Assembly: GCA_026710435.1 (NCBI GenBank)
Contig: JAPOQZ010000230.1
Span: forward strand, 1-34,689
Length of the DNA: 34,689 nucleotides
Source of the DNA: a bacterium
Lineage (GTDB): Bacteria; Actinomycetota; Acidimicrobiia; Spongiisociales; Spongiisociaceae
Direction: 5' to 3'
The position numbers and the translations under genes were made by a program. The notes under the pieces are model-generated. The model ran no database searches. It was not told where the DNA came from and saw only the letters and a list, made by a program, of their open reading frames with translations. This document shows, in pieces, positions 23,739-31,660 of this stretch (positions are counted from its first letter, which is position 1; each line of letters begins with the position of its first letter).

Positions 23739-25112
23739 CTAGACCGCCATGTATTCCGCTCCGAGCACCCGGGCGGCGACGGTAAGGGGCTCTGCAATCC
23801 GCCCGGGCGCGAGAGCATGGTGATGGACTGGTCCGGCCGCCAGCCATCGGTCGATCGCCGCCGTCCCACCGCCGTCGAAGCGGAACATCCCGTTCGGCGC
23901 CCCGAGCCCGGGATACCGGCTCTCGACGATCTCGCCCGTCGCGCAGGCGAGACGCCAGGTCCGGTCGGTGGGTGTGAGGGAGACCAGGGTCACAGGACCC
24001 GAAGTGATGGGGAAGCTCAAGGCCGTGCCCCTTCCGTGCCGACCCGGATAGTACTGGGTGGGTTCCATGTGCGGAGTGCCGTTGCCGGTTGCCGGGTCGC
24101 CCTCGCCGCTGTTGGCCAGTAGCGCCAGACCGGTCTCGCTCTCGAATGCGAATATCTCGCAGTAGAGGCTCGCTCCGGCGATGTCGCGAGCGAGCTTCAT
24201 CGCGAGCGCGGTCGGAAGGTCACCCGTGCACGAGATCGGCACGCCCGAAGCAGCGCACAGCGACACACCGAGACATCCGACGATCCCGATGTCCGGAGAC
24301 GACCTGAACCACGGTCCGTGGCAGTTCACCGTGCCACAATCCGCGTCGAGCGAGTCAACGAGCCGCCGGATCGCCGCAGCCAGCCTGCGGCTGCGCCTGT
24401 CCGCGTCGCCGGTCCATCCGAGCTCAGCGATGCGGGCGCTGATCTCACCGGCGGCGCCGCGTCCCGCTGCTGCGAACTCGTCGGCGAGTTCGTCGATGCC
24501 AACGCTGTGCTCGGTGACACCGAGGGTGGCGAGTTCGTCCCCGGTTGCCAGCACATTGGTGTAACCGGGTATCGGATCCCCGATCCGGATGACGTTGGCC
24601 CGGCGCAGGGCCACAGCGGCCGCGGCCGCCCTGACCGTCTCCCTGACACGCCTTACCTGCACGGGATCCTCCGGGCTGGCGCTTACCACGATCGGCGCCG
24701 TTCCGCTCCGAACCATCGTGTTGGCGAACATCAGGGCCCCGAGGAGCGCCGTATCCTCGTGTGCAGCCGCCTGATCCAGGCCATCCGGGAGCCGCTTCGT
24801 TGTAGCCGTGTTCCAGATGACGGTCGGCGCGTCGAGCCCGCTGGTCGCATCCTCGGAGTAGCCCGGCGGAGCCGCCATCGTAGGGGCGACCACTATGACT
24901 TCTATCCGGCCGGCTTTGAGGTGTTCGTTGGCTTCCCCGGCGTCGCGGGAGTCGGACACCAGCCCCCAGTGCGCTACCTCGAACTCGCTCGCGAGTACTG
25001 CGCGGAACCGCTCGGCCCGGTCCACGAGTCCCGCCCGGAACGAGGCGGGCATCTGTTCGTCGAAGAGCCTGAAGCTCGGTGTGACAAGGCCGATCCTGGG
25101 CCGGCGCGACAT
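23739..25112 (-). CDS. L-fucose/L-arabinose isomerase-like protein, 457 aa
   Basis: It resembles the L-fucose/L-arabinose isomerase fold: an N-terminal Rossmann-like part (RIGLVTPSFRLFDEQMP, VEVIVVAPTMAAP-like), a middle part (APIVVSASPEDPVQVRRVRE), and a C-terminal part with an acidic/His metal-site region (NCHGPWF, CTGDLPTALAMKLARDI, YCEIFAFESETGLALLANSGEGD, PHMEPTQYYPGRHGRG). Isomerases of this group interconvert aldoses and ketoses with Mn2+; other members are of unknown function. The ATG at 25112 shares its A with the TGA of the RidA-like gene (TGATG), which fixes the start and suggests coupling. The frame is open to 25244, but that part overlaps the RidA-like gene. Confidence 0.75.
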   Translation of the reverse strand: MSRRPRIGLVTPSFRLFDEQMPASFRAGLVDRAERFRAVLASEFEVAHWGLVSDSRDAGEANEHLKAGRIEVIVVAPTMAAPPGYSEDATSGLDAPTVIWNTATTKRLPDGLDQAAAHEDTALLGALMFANTMVRSGTAPIVVSASPEDPVQVRRVRETVRAAAAAVALRRANVIRIGDPIPGYTNVLATGDELATLGVTEHSVGIDELADEFAAAGRGAAGEISARIAELGWTGDADRRSRRLAAAIRRLVDSLDADCGTVNCHGPWFRSSPDIGIVGCLGVSLCAASGVPISCTGDLPTALAMKLARDIAGASLYCEIFAFESETGLALLANSGEGDPATGNGTPHMEPTQYYPGRHGRGTALSFPITSGPVTLVSLTPTDRTWRLACATGEIVESRYPGLGAPNGMFRFDGGGTAAIDRWLAAGPVHHHALAPGRIAEPLTVAARVLGAEYMAV

Positions 25113-25447
25113 CAGGTCCGGACGGCGTCCGTATCTATCTCGATGAGCATCCACGGCTCCACCAGGGTCACGTTCCCGATAACCGTGGCGGCAGGCAGCG
25201 TAGGTCCGAACCACTCTGTGAGCACTTCCAGGACTGATGGCCAATCCGATACGTCGACCAGGTAGATGCGCAACCGGATCACGTGGGACCGATCGAGGTC
25301 GTGCTCGGCCAGAACCGACTCGATGCGCTCGAGCGCCCTGACGGTCTGTGGGAGGAGTCCGGCGACCGGACCCCCTTGTTCGTCCCTTCCGACCATTCCG
25401 GCGAGAGCGAGGAACGGACCCGCCGAGCCGCTAGTCAGAAACTTCAT
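25112..25447 (-). CDS. RidA/YjgF-family protein lacking the usual arginine, 111 aa
   Basis: RidA proteins hydrolyse reactive enamine/imine intermediates from PLP enzymes. The trimeric fold pattern is clear: LALAGMVGRDEQG, LLPQTVRALERIESVLAEHD, HVIRLRIYLVDVSDWPSVLEVLTEWFG, then TLPAATVIGNVTL and MLIEIDTDAV. The motif is normally PxRxxV, with an Arg that binds the substrate carboxylate. Here it reads PAATV, with A87 at the Arg position, while E103 in LIEID is kept. It probably belongs to a non-deaminase subfamily. The start at 25447 has a strong AAAGGAG. Gap to the SDR: 43 bp; overlap with the isomerase-like gene: 1 bp. Confidence 0.85.
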   Translation of the reverse strand: MKFLTSGSAGPFLALAGMVGRDEQGGPVAGLLPQTVRALERIESVLAEHDLDRSHVIRLRIYLVDVSDWPSVLEVLTEWFGPTLPAATVIGNVTLVEPWMLIEIDTDAVRT

Positions 25448-25490
25448 GGATGCTCCTTTCGATCCCCGGTCATGGCGGCCGGATCCGTGT

Positions 25491-26315
25491 TCATCCCGAC
25501 CCGCTGCGCCGACTCCGCGCTTCGGCCACATCGGGGTCCAATGGCATCGGGTAGCAGCGGGCGGTGGCTCCCCCATCGACGTTGACGATCTGACCCGTGA
25601 CGAACGACGCATCATCCGAGAGCAGAAAACCCACTACCCGTGCGACCTCAGGAGGCTCGCCCACCCGTAGCAAGGGATGCATGACCGCCATTGCTCGCTC
25701 CATCTCCGCCGGAACGGGTGCTGTGTCGATGACGTCTTGCGCCATCGGAGTCCGGATGGTTCCCGGCGCCACGGCATTGCACCGTATTTCGACAGGTCCG
25801 TACTCGACGGCGATGTAGCGGGTCAAGCCCTCGACGCCGCTCTTCGCCGCGACGTAGGCCGCCCAGCCGGGGAAGGCCGTCTGGGCCTGGATCGATGAGA
25901 TGTTGACGATCGAACCTCCGTGGCCCTGGGCTAGGAAAGCGGAAACCGCTTCGGAGCAGCCCCAGAAGACAGCTTCCAGGTTGACTGCGAATACACGGCG
26001 GACTTCGACGGGATCGGGTGCGTGTGCGGTGCCGGGTATTGCGACTGCTGCGTTGTTGACCCATCCACCGAGAACATGGTCCTGGGTGGCGACCTGCCCA
26101 GCGAGGGCAATGACAGAACGATCGGTCACGTCGCCCAGAATCATCGAGCCCGTGGCGCCCAACTCATCGGTGGCAATGTCGCATGCCTCGGAGTCGTAAT
26201 CTACTCCGACCACGTACCACCCGGTTGCAGCAAGGTGGTTACGGATGGCGGCCCCGATTCCCCGACCTGCACCAGTCACCACGACCGATCGCCGCTCAGT
26301 AGGGTGGCTTCTCAT
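25491..26315 (-). CDS. SDR-family oxidoreductase, 274 aa
   Basis: This is a classical SDR with TGAGRGIG (coenzyme loop), VVGVDYDSE (acidic residue suggesting NAD), GDVTD, NNAAVAIPG, NISS, YVAAK (catalytic Tyr/Lys), VAPGTIRTPMAQ and FVTGQIVNVDGGATA. The ATG at 26315 overlaps the ATPase stop (ATGA). The open frame to 26417 lies inside the ATPase gene and was not used. Its place between the importer and the isomerase-like gene suggests oxidation or reduction of the imported sugar. It resembles the SDR at 17028-17864 in family and context, but the two differ clearly in sequence. Confidence 0.92.
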   Translation of the reverse strand: MRSHPTERRSVVVTGAGRGIGAAIRNHLAATGWYVVGVDYDSEACDIATDELGATGSMILGDVTDRSVIALAGQVATQDHVLGGWVNNAAVAIPGTAHAPDPVEVRRVFAVNLEAVFWGCSEAVSAFLAQGHGGSIVNISSIQAQTAFPGWAAYVAAKSGVEGLTRYIAVEYGPVEIRCNAVAPGTIRTPMAQDVIDTAPVPAEMERAMAVMHPLLRVGEPPEVARVVGFLLSDDASFVTGQIVNVDGGATARCYPMPLDPDVAEARSRRSGSG

Positions 26316-27130
26316 GCCGCTCCGGTGATGAACTGAACGAGGTCGGTTCGTGTCACAGCGGAGATCGGTACGTCTGCGACCAGCGCACCATGACGCAGGA
26401 TGACGGCTCGCGTGCACACCTGCATCACATGGTCCATGTTGTGGGTGATCAGAACCACCAGGAGGTTGCGCTGCTGGAGTTGCTTGACCAGATCGAGCAC
26501 GAGCTGCGTCTGTTCAACGCCGAGGGCAGCGGCCGGCTCATCCAACAAGACTACACGCTGCCCCCAACCAGCCGCTCTCCCAACCGCGATCGCTTGGCGT
26601 TGTCCACCGGAGAGCAGGTCGACCCGCTGATCCAACGACGGTATCTCGATACGCAGCGTGCCGAGCAGATCGTCGGCCTGCCGCCGCATCTCGGGGCCGT
26701 TCATCCAACCCAGTCTCCTAAGGAACGCACCACGCCGTCGGATCTCACGGTTGAGGAAGAGATTCGCCGTGACATCCAGTGTCTCGACCAGCGCAAGGTC
26801 TTGGTGGACCGTCTCGATGCCGAGTTCCTGTGCGTGGCCGGGATCGTGTATGTCCACGACCTCGCCGTCAAGCATGACATCGCCGCTGTCCGGTCGGATC
26901 GTCCCCGCCAGACATTTCACGAGGGTCGACTTGCCGGCGCCGTTGTCGCCCAGGAGCCCCACTACTTCACCTGAACGAGCCGAGAACGTCACATCTCTGA
27001 GCGCTTCGACGCGCCCGAAGCTCTTCGACAACCCTCGAATCTCCATTTCGACCTCGGCCAACTCAGAGGTGGCCTGGAACGCAAGGCTCCTGCGAGCTTC
27101 AGCCGATGGTAGGTCAGGGCTCGGATTCAT
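26312..27130 (-). CDS. ABC transporter ATP-binding protein, monosaccharide (CUT2) type, 272 aa
   Basis: This is the ATPase of the sugar importer and carries one nucleotide-binding domain: Walker A GDNGAGKST (61-69), Q-loop in VHQDLALVETLDVTANLFL, signature LSGGQRQ (173-179), Walker B VVLLDEPAAALG with E198, and H230 in LITHN. RbsA-like proteins carry two domains, so this is the FrcA-like single-domain type. The ATG at 27130 overlaps the permease stop (ATGA). An unusual 30-residue N-terminal extension precedes the usual MEIRGLSKSFG start; translation could also begin there. Confidence 0.95.
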   Translation of the reverse strand: MNPSPDLPSAEARRSLAFQATSELAEVEMEIRGLSKSFGRVEALRDVTFSARSGEVVGLLGDNGAGKSTLVKCLAGTIRPDSGDVMLDGEVVDIHDPGHAQELGIETVHQDLALVETLDVTANLFLNREIRRRGAFLRRLGWMNGPEMRRQADDLLGTLRIEIPSLDQRVDLLSGGQRQAIAVGRAAGWGQRVVLLDEPAAALGVEQTQLVLDLVKQLQQRNLLVVLITHNMDHVMQVCTRAVILRHGALVADVPISAVTRTDLVQFITGAA

Positions 27131-28164
27131 GCGCGGGTGCTCTGCAGTCGGTCGAGGGAAAGGGCTGCCAGGAACACGATTCCCGTCACGATACGCACCC
27201 AGAACCCCGGAACGTTGAGTTGTACCAGGCCATTGGACAGCGAGGCCAACAGGATGGCGGCCAACAGCACCCGCCACACCTTGCCCTCTCCCCCGAAGAT
27301 CGATACCCCGCCGAGCACCGAGGCTGTGATGATGTCGAACTCGGCACCGGTGGCTGCGTTGGGCGCAGCCGACGCAAGTCTGCCCGCAAGCACGACTCCG
27401 GCCAGAGCGGATAGGGTGCCTGCGAGTATGTAGACGGTGGTCCGGCGCCGCTCTATGTTGATGCCGACAGTGCGCGCTGCTTCCTGATTGCCGCCGATCG
27501 CGTAGGTATGGCGACCCCAGACCGTGAATCTCAGCGCCGTGGCCACCGCAGCAGCTACTACCAATGCCACCAGGAATGGTGCAGGAATGAACAGCAGCAG
27601 TCCCCGTCCCAGCCACTTGAGAGCACCACCCGCCTCCCGGTCCAGCGCGATGGACCGTCCCCCTGTCCAGAGAAAAGCCGATCCCCGGATTACAAGTGCG
27701 GTTCCCAAGGTGGCGATCAGGGCCGGGATCTTCACGCGCTCGGCGAAGAAGGCGTTGACCGTTCCGAATATCGCCCCCATACCCAGAGCGATCGGAATCG
27801 CTATGTAGTCGGAGACGCCCAGGTTGATGAGCGTGATCGTGGCAAGCCCGCTGAAGGCGATTATCGGGCCTTGACTGATGTCGATGCCACCGCTTATGAA
27901 CAAGGCTGAAACCCCGATCGCCGCGATGGCGATGACAGCGCTCTGACGGACGATGTTCTGGGTGTTCGACAACGTGAGGAAAGCGTCGGATTGGGACATG
28001 AAGATTCCAACGATGAGAAGGAAGGCAACCGGCATGCCGTACCGGCTCCAGAAGTCGCCCCGGCGTCCTCCCGGTCCAGGCACATGGGCTACCAGTCGGC
28101 GCAGGGCTTGCCGTTCTCGGTCAGAGAGGACCTTTCCGACCCGGCGTTCCCCCTCGGACTTCAT
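27127..28164 (-). CDS. ABC transporter permease, branched-chain/ribose type (BPD_transp_2), 345 aa
   Basis: This is the membrane channel subunit for the imported sugar. After a hydrophilic N-terminus come eight to ten hydrophobic segments, starting with GMPVAFLLIVGIFM. The family motifs are LTLSNTQNIVRQSAVIAIAAIGVSALFISGGIDIS, IPALIATLGTALVIRGSAFLWTGG, HTYAIGGNQEAARTVGINIERRR and FDIITASVLGGVSIFGGEG. It is of normal length. I prefer the ATG at 28164, with AGGA close upstream. A GTG at 28194 is possible but directly follows the hairpin and has no ribosome-binding site. It follows the binding-protein gene by about 80 bp that hold a strong stem-loop. Confidence 0.93.
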   Translation of the reverse strand: MKSEGERRVGKVLSDRERQALRRLVAHVPGPGGRRGDFWSRYGMPVAFLLIVGIFMSQSDAFLTLSNTQNIVRQSAVIAIAAIGVSALFISGGIDISQGPIIAFSGLATITLINLGVSDYIAIPIALGMGAIFGTVNAFFAERVKIPALIATLGTALVIRGSAFLWTGGRSIALDREAGGALKWLGRGLLLFIPAPFLVALVVAAAVATALRFTVWGRHTYAIGGNQEAARTVGINIERRRTTVYILAGTLSALAGVVLAGRLASAAPNAATGAEFDIITASVLGGVSIFGGEGKVWRVLLAAILLASLSNGLVQLNVPGFWVRIVTGIVFLAALSLDRLQSTRA

Positions 28165-28194
28165 GTTCCTGCGATTCGGCGTGAAAGCGCGCAC

Positions 28195-28225
28195 GGAGCC
28201 GAATGGGATCGGCCCATTCGGCTCC
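28195..28225 (-). promoter_or_regulatory. Intercistronic 13 bp stem-loop between binding protein and permease genes
   Basis: GGAGCCGAATGGG and CCCATTCGGCTCC form a perfect 13 bp stem with a five-base loop, 22 bp after the binding-protein stop. No T-tract follows on the minus strand. Such hairpins often protect the upstream mRNA or partly terminate, so the binding protein is made in excess over the membrane parts. Confidence 0.65.
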
Positions 28226-28247
28226 GCCAGATAACTCTGATCAGCAA

Positions 28248-29366
28248 CTAGTACTCGCCGTCGTCCAACCGCCGCTGGGCTTCAACCGGGTCGTTGCCCA
28301 GTTTGATCGGCGGGATATCCATATTGAAGCCGCCCTCTTCTCCCGCCAGCAATCGGAACATCGCCTCGATCAGGCCCACTCCGTGTGAGGAACCCGGGAC
28401 GGTGATTCCCCCCGGCATCCTTCCGTCCGCCACTGCTTGGAGCCCACGTTCCAAGAGCGACCCGACTATTGCGATGTCCACGTTCGGTGTGAGACCTGCC
28501 GCTTCGATCGCGGAAAGGCCTCCCAGTGCGCCCACATCGTTGGAGGTCAAGATCACATCGAGATCCGGGTTTGCAGCCAGAATCGCAGCTACGGCATCCA
28601 ACGCCGTGTCCTCCGCCCACGCCTCTACATCAGACACGATCTCGTACTCCGCACCAGCCATCACGCGGTCGAATCCGTCCTTGAGGCCCTGCTTCCGGTC
28701 GAGCAGATTAGGACCAAGCGAGTCTGCATTGAGGATCGCCACCTGGTACGGGGCCTCGCCCGGCTTGGCCTCAAGCAGCCACTCGCCGCCTACCTCCCCG
28801 ATGAGCTCTCCGAATACCGTCTCGGGAACTCCGACGTTGGCGTCGTATCCCTCCAACGAGCCGACATGGCGAACCACGATTATCCCGTCATCTCGAGCGC
28901 GCTCGGCGACAGGCGCCATCGTGACTTCGTCCACCGTGATAACGGCCAGTGCCGCAACGCCCCGCTCGAGCATGTTCTCGATGTTCGTTACCTGGGTCTG
29001 GGCATCATTCTCGGGATCATCGGTGATGACATCGACACCACACTTGGCCGCTTCCTCCTCCATGGCCGTGATGATGTCCGCGAACCACACGAACTCGAGG
29101 GTCAGCGGGCTATAGGCGATGAGCGTGCCTTCGGGTGGGCAGGGTATGCCATCGCGCCACTCCATCGCCTCCATGGCCGCAGTCGTGGTCGGTGCCGCGG
29201 TCGTAGTTGTGGTCTCGGCGGCGGCCGTAGTTGCCGGAGTTTCGTCGGGTTCCGAGTCATCCCCGCAAGCTGCTACGACGATCATGGCGAACGCGACGGC
29301 AACCGCCATCGCTCGCCCGCGTCGCCTTGCCTTCGATCTGTATTCGTGCGTCCGGGCGTTTGTCAT
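28248..29366 (-). CDS. Sugar ABC transporter substrate-binding lipoprotein, 372 aa
   Basis: This extracellular receptor binds a sugar and delivers it to the permease. A basic N-terminus (RSKARRRGR) and hydrophobic segment end in the lipobox VAAC (C34), followed by a Thr/Ala/Pro-rich linker at about 43-66, typical of actinobacterial lipoproteins. The mature part is a periplasmic-binding-protein-like domain of the ribose/galactose type: EFVWFADIITAMEEEAAKCGVDVI, DAQTQVTNIENMLERGVAALAVITVD, DGIIVVRHVG, AILNADSLGPNLLDRKQGLKDGFD, LDVILTSNDVGALGGLSAIEAAGL, and IAIVGS. The ATG at 29366 follows GAGAGGG. It is the first gene of the seven-gene operon, behind a promoter and LacI-type operator. Confidence 0.93.
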   Translation of the reverse strand: MTNARTHEYRSKARRRGRAMAVAVAFAMIVVAACGDDSEPDETPATTAAAETTTTTAAPTTTAAMEAMEWRDGIPCPPEGTLIAYSPLTLEFVWFADIITAMEEEAAKCGVDVITDDPENDAQTQVTNIENMLERGVAALAVITVDEVTMAPVAERARDDGIIVVRHVGSLEGYDANVGVPETVFGELIGEVGGEWLLEAKPGEAPYQVAILNADSLGPNLLDRKQGLKDGFDRVMAGAEYEIVSDVEAWAEDTALDAVAAILAANPDLDVILTSNDVGALGGLSAIEAAGLTPNVDIAIVGSLLERGLQAVADGRMPGGITVPGSSHGVGLIEAMFRLLAGEEGGFNMDIPPIKLGNDPVEAQRRLDDGEY

Positions 29367-29442
29367 GACCCTCTCTCTTCCGCCGAGAATGGGGCACCGA
29401 ACTCCTTCTCAGAGATGCGGTACCGACCTCACGTCCTATTTC

Positions 29443-29456
29443 TGGGATCGTTCCCA
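29443..29456 (-). promoter_or_regulatory. LacI-type operator upstream of the importer operon
   Basis: TGGGATCGTTCCCA is a palindrome with one mismatched pair and a central CG, the typical form of LacI/GalR-family sites. It closely resembles the CebR-type site TGGGAGCGCTCCCA of actinobacteria. It lies 77-90 bp upstream of the lipoprotein start and just downstream of the predicted -10, where a bound repressor would block transcription. Confidence 0.6.
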
Positions 29457-29464
29457 TTCTCGGG

Positions 29465-29494
29465 TATACAAGCACTAGCTCACCCTGGTGTCAA
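29465..29494 (-). promoter_or_regulatory. Candidate promoter of the importer operon
   Basis: On the minus strand, a consensus -35 TTGACA (29494-29489) is followed, after 18 bp, by TGTATA (29470-29465) as a weak -10. Predicted transcription would start just before or within the LacI-type operator. The -35 is perfect but the -10 is poor, fitting a controlled promoter. Confidence 0.45.
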
Positions 29495-29779
29495 CCGATC
29501 TGACGCCCACTGGTCGGCCTACGGACCTGGGGAACCGATGCCCTGGAGAGCTACGTCAGCAGCGCCTCGGCACGCAGTTCGCCGTCGTCGCGAGCCATCC
29601 GGCCACCGTGGAGCAGATCCGAAGTTTGGACTCACGGCTTGGGAGCCAGGCCGGCGATGCTGGGTGGCTCGCTATCGGTTCGTCATCAGGCGAGGATATG
29701 GCCCCGGCCAATCTAGGTACGAGCCTCGAACCACCAACTGGTCAGCCTCAACGAGAGCGCGACGGTGGAAGGAGTTCGT
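29495..29779. other. Intergenic stretch between divergent genes
   Basis: I find no gene. Open frames here are short and show no domain. The far end (29767-29773) is the GGAAGGAG ribosome-binding site of the MetE-like gene. Confidence 0.5.
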
Positions 29780-30638
29780 GTGGTGCTCGGAGCAACCAAG
29801 GACCGGCCGCTCGTGACCACCACCACCGGGGGACTGCCCCGGCCGGGCTGGTACACCGAGTCGCTGGCCGGCAGGCCGTTCTCGGTGGCGATGGCGGGAC
29901 GTAGCTTCCGTGAGCAGTACCGGGATCTGGTGGCCCCCCTGATCGCCTACCCGGAGGAACGTCTGGCGGGCCTGGGACCTCCCGAGTTGCGCAGCTACCC
30001 GATCCACCAGGGCAAGCAACCCGGCGAGTTCATACACGAGGTCACGGAGACGAGGATGCCCCGAGCGGTGACCGGACCCGTCGGACCTGGCCCGCTGGAA
30101 TACGACCGGATCTGGCTGACCGCTCAGGCCTCGACCGCGAAGCCGGTGAAGTTCGGCGCCGTCTCGGCCCAACTTCTCGAAGCGTCCATGAGCAACGACT
30201 TCTACCGGGACCGGGCGGCAGTTGGTCATGGAACTGTCGGAGATCATGAACGGGGAGTACCACCGCCTGGCCGATGCCGGATGCACCGTTATCCAGATGG
30301 AGGAACCGGCCATCCATGGCATCGCCGGAACCGAGCCGGGCACCATGCTCGATGCGGAGTTCTACGTCGAGGCCTTCAACCGGGCGGTGGCCGGCCTTCG
30401 CGACAAGACCGAGGTGTGGTGCCACACCTGCTGGGGTAGCCCCGGAGCCCAGCGCACCCGCTCCCAGCAGTTCTCTTACGGAGCCGCCCTTCCCTACCTC
30501 GATCAACTCGACGTCGACGTGTTGACCTTCGAGGCCAAGGAGACATCCGGTGAGGAGATCCCGATGATCGCCGCCGGTGTCGGATCCGACAAGAAGCCAA
30601 TGATCTCCATGTCATACCTCCCCAACGGCGGTCAATAG
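29780..30638 (+). pseudogene. Cobalamin-independent methionine synthase II-like gene, frameshifted and truncated
   Basis: The protein resembles the C-terminal catalytic domain family of MetE (COG0620), which uses zinc to activate a thiol. It begins PLVTTTTGGLPRPGWYTESL, continues through RMPRAVTGPVGPGPLEY, and in a second frame shows MNGEYHRLADAGCTVIQMEEPA and VWCHTCWG, carrying the His-x-Cys zinc ligands. The frame changes near 30213, in a G/C run: removing one G joins DFYRDR to RQLVMELSEIMNGEYH. The reading then stops after about 285 codons in total. The last part of the domain, with the second zinc Cys, is missing. The GTG start at 29780 follows GGAAGGAG. The single-base shift could be a sequence error, but the missing C-terminus cannot be explained that way. 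Confidence 0.75.
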
Positions 30639-30763
30639 CGGGTGCGTGACCGCTTCAGGACGTTACCCATGGCCGCCTAGGCCGTCAACGGGGACCGGTC
30701 TACCAGGCGCACCTGGGTGGGCGGGTAGGCAGTACTCTTCGAACAGCCCGGAGGAGGGACTCT

Positions 30764-31588
30764 ATGGATGCATCGGACACGGACCTACTCGATCTCAGCG
30801 GCCGCGTGGCTGTCGTGACCGGGGCTGCTTCGGGTCAGGGTAGGGCTACGGCTCTGCGACTGCACCGGGCAGGAGCCGCGGTGGCGGCCCTCGACCTGAA
30901 CGTAGAGGGCCTCGCCTCGCTCCCCGACGGCGTCCTCACGCTGACCGTCGACACGTCGGACCCTGACGCGGTCGCAGAAGCCCTGGACACGACGGAGCGG
31001 TCACTCGGACGGGCCTACATCCTCGCGGCCGCCGCGGCGATCTGGGGAGGGTGGAACAGCATCGTCGACATGGACTACGACGACCTGGATCGTATCTTCC
31101 GGATCAACACCTTCGGAACCCTCTACTGCGTGAAGAGCGCCGCCCGCCAGATGATCCGGGGCGGCCGGGGCGGAAGGATCGTCATGTGGTCGTCGGTGGC
31201 CGCCACCCGTGGGCAGCCCTGCGACATCCCCTATTCGGGCAGCAAGGCCGCTCTCGAGGGGATGGCACGGCCGCTAGCGGCCGAACTCGCTCACCACGAG
31301 ATCACGGTGAACGTGATCGCTCCCGGGGCCATCGACACCCCCATGCTGGCCGGCTCCAACCTGAGCTTCTACGACACAGTGCTGCCCGGCCGCCGGATCG
31401 GCACACCCGACGAGGTGGCCGAACTGGTCGCCTGGCTGTGCTCGCCCCGCTCCCGTTTCGTGACCGGGGCGGTGATCCCCATCGACGGAGGGGTCACGTC
31501 GATAAACGGCCCGTGGGCACTGGCCAACACTCTGCACCAGTTGGACCCGGATCTGGTCGCGCAGATGGCGAAGGCCGTCTACGGGTAG
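30764..31588 (+). CDS. SDR-family oxidoreductase, 274 aa
   Basis: This is a classical SDR with [14 protein letters not shown] (coenzyme loop), ALDLN (acidic residue suggesting NAD), [15 protein letters not shown] (Ser), [16 protein letters not shown] (Tyr/Lys), [13 protein letters not shown] and [12 protein letters not shown]. The usual NNAG motif is replaced by an Ala run (AAAAAIW), which is unusual for this structural site. The start at 30764 follows GGAGGGA. It is 125 bp after the broken MetE-like gene and converges on the class IV aminotransferase gene. The substrate is unknown. Confidence 0.9.
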   Translation: MDASDTDLLDLSGRVAVVTGAASGQGRATALRLHRAGAAVAALDLNVEGLASLPDGVLTLTVDTSDPDAVAEALDTTERSLGRAYILAAAAAIWGGWNSIVDMDYDDLDRIFRINTFGTLYCVKSAARQMIRGGRGGRIVMWSSVAATRGQPCDIPYSGSKAALEGMARPLAAELAHHEITVNVIAPGAIDTPMLAGSNLSFYDTVLPGRRIGTPDEVAELVAWLCSPRSRFVTGAVIPIDGGVTSINGPWALANTLHQLDPDLVAQMAKAVYG

Positions 31589-31626
31589 CCGTCGCCAGGC
31601 AAGCACAGCCCGACCGCCGCCAAGAC

Positions 31627-31660
31627 GAACCGGGCAGCTGCCCGACTCGCAACCCGGTTC
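31627..31660. terminator. Nested inverted repeats between convergent genes
   Basis: GAACCGGG (31627-31634) pairs with CCCGGTTC (31653-31660). A separate perfect palindrome CGGGCAGCTGCCCG (31631-31644) overlaps the left arm, so two alternative hairpins are possible. The location between converging SDR and aminotransferase genes suggests termination. There is no T-tract. Confidence 0.45.
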
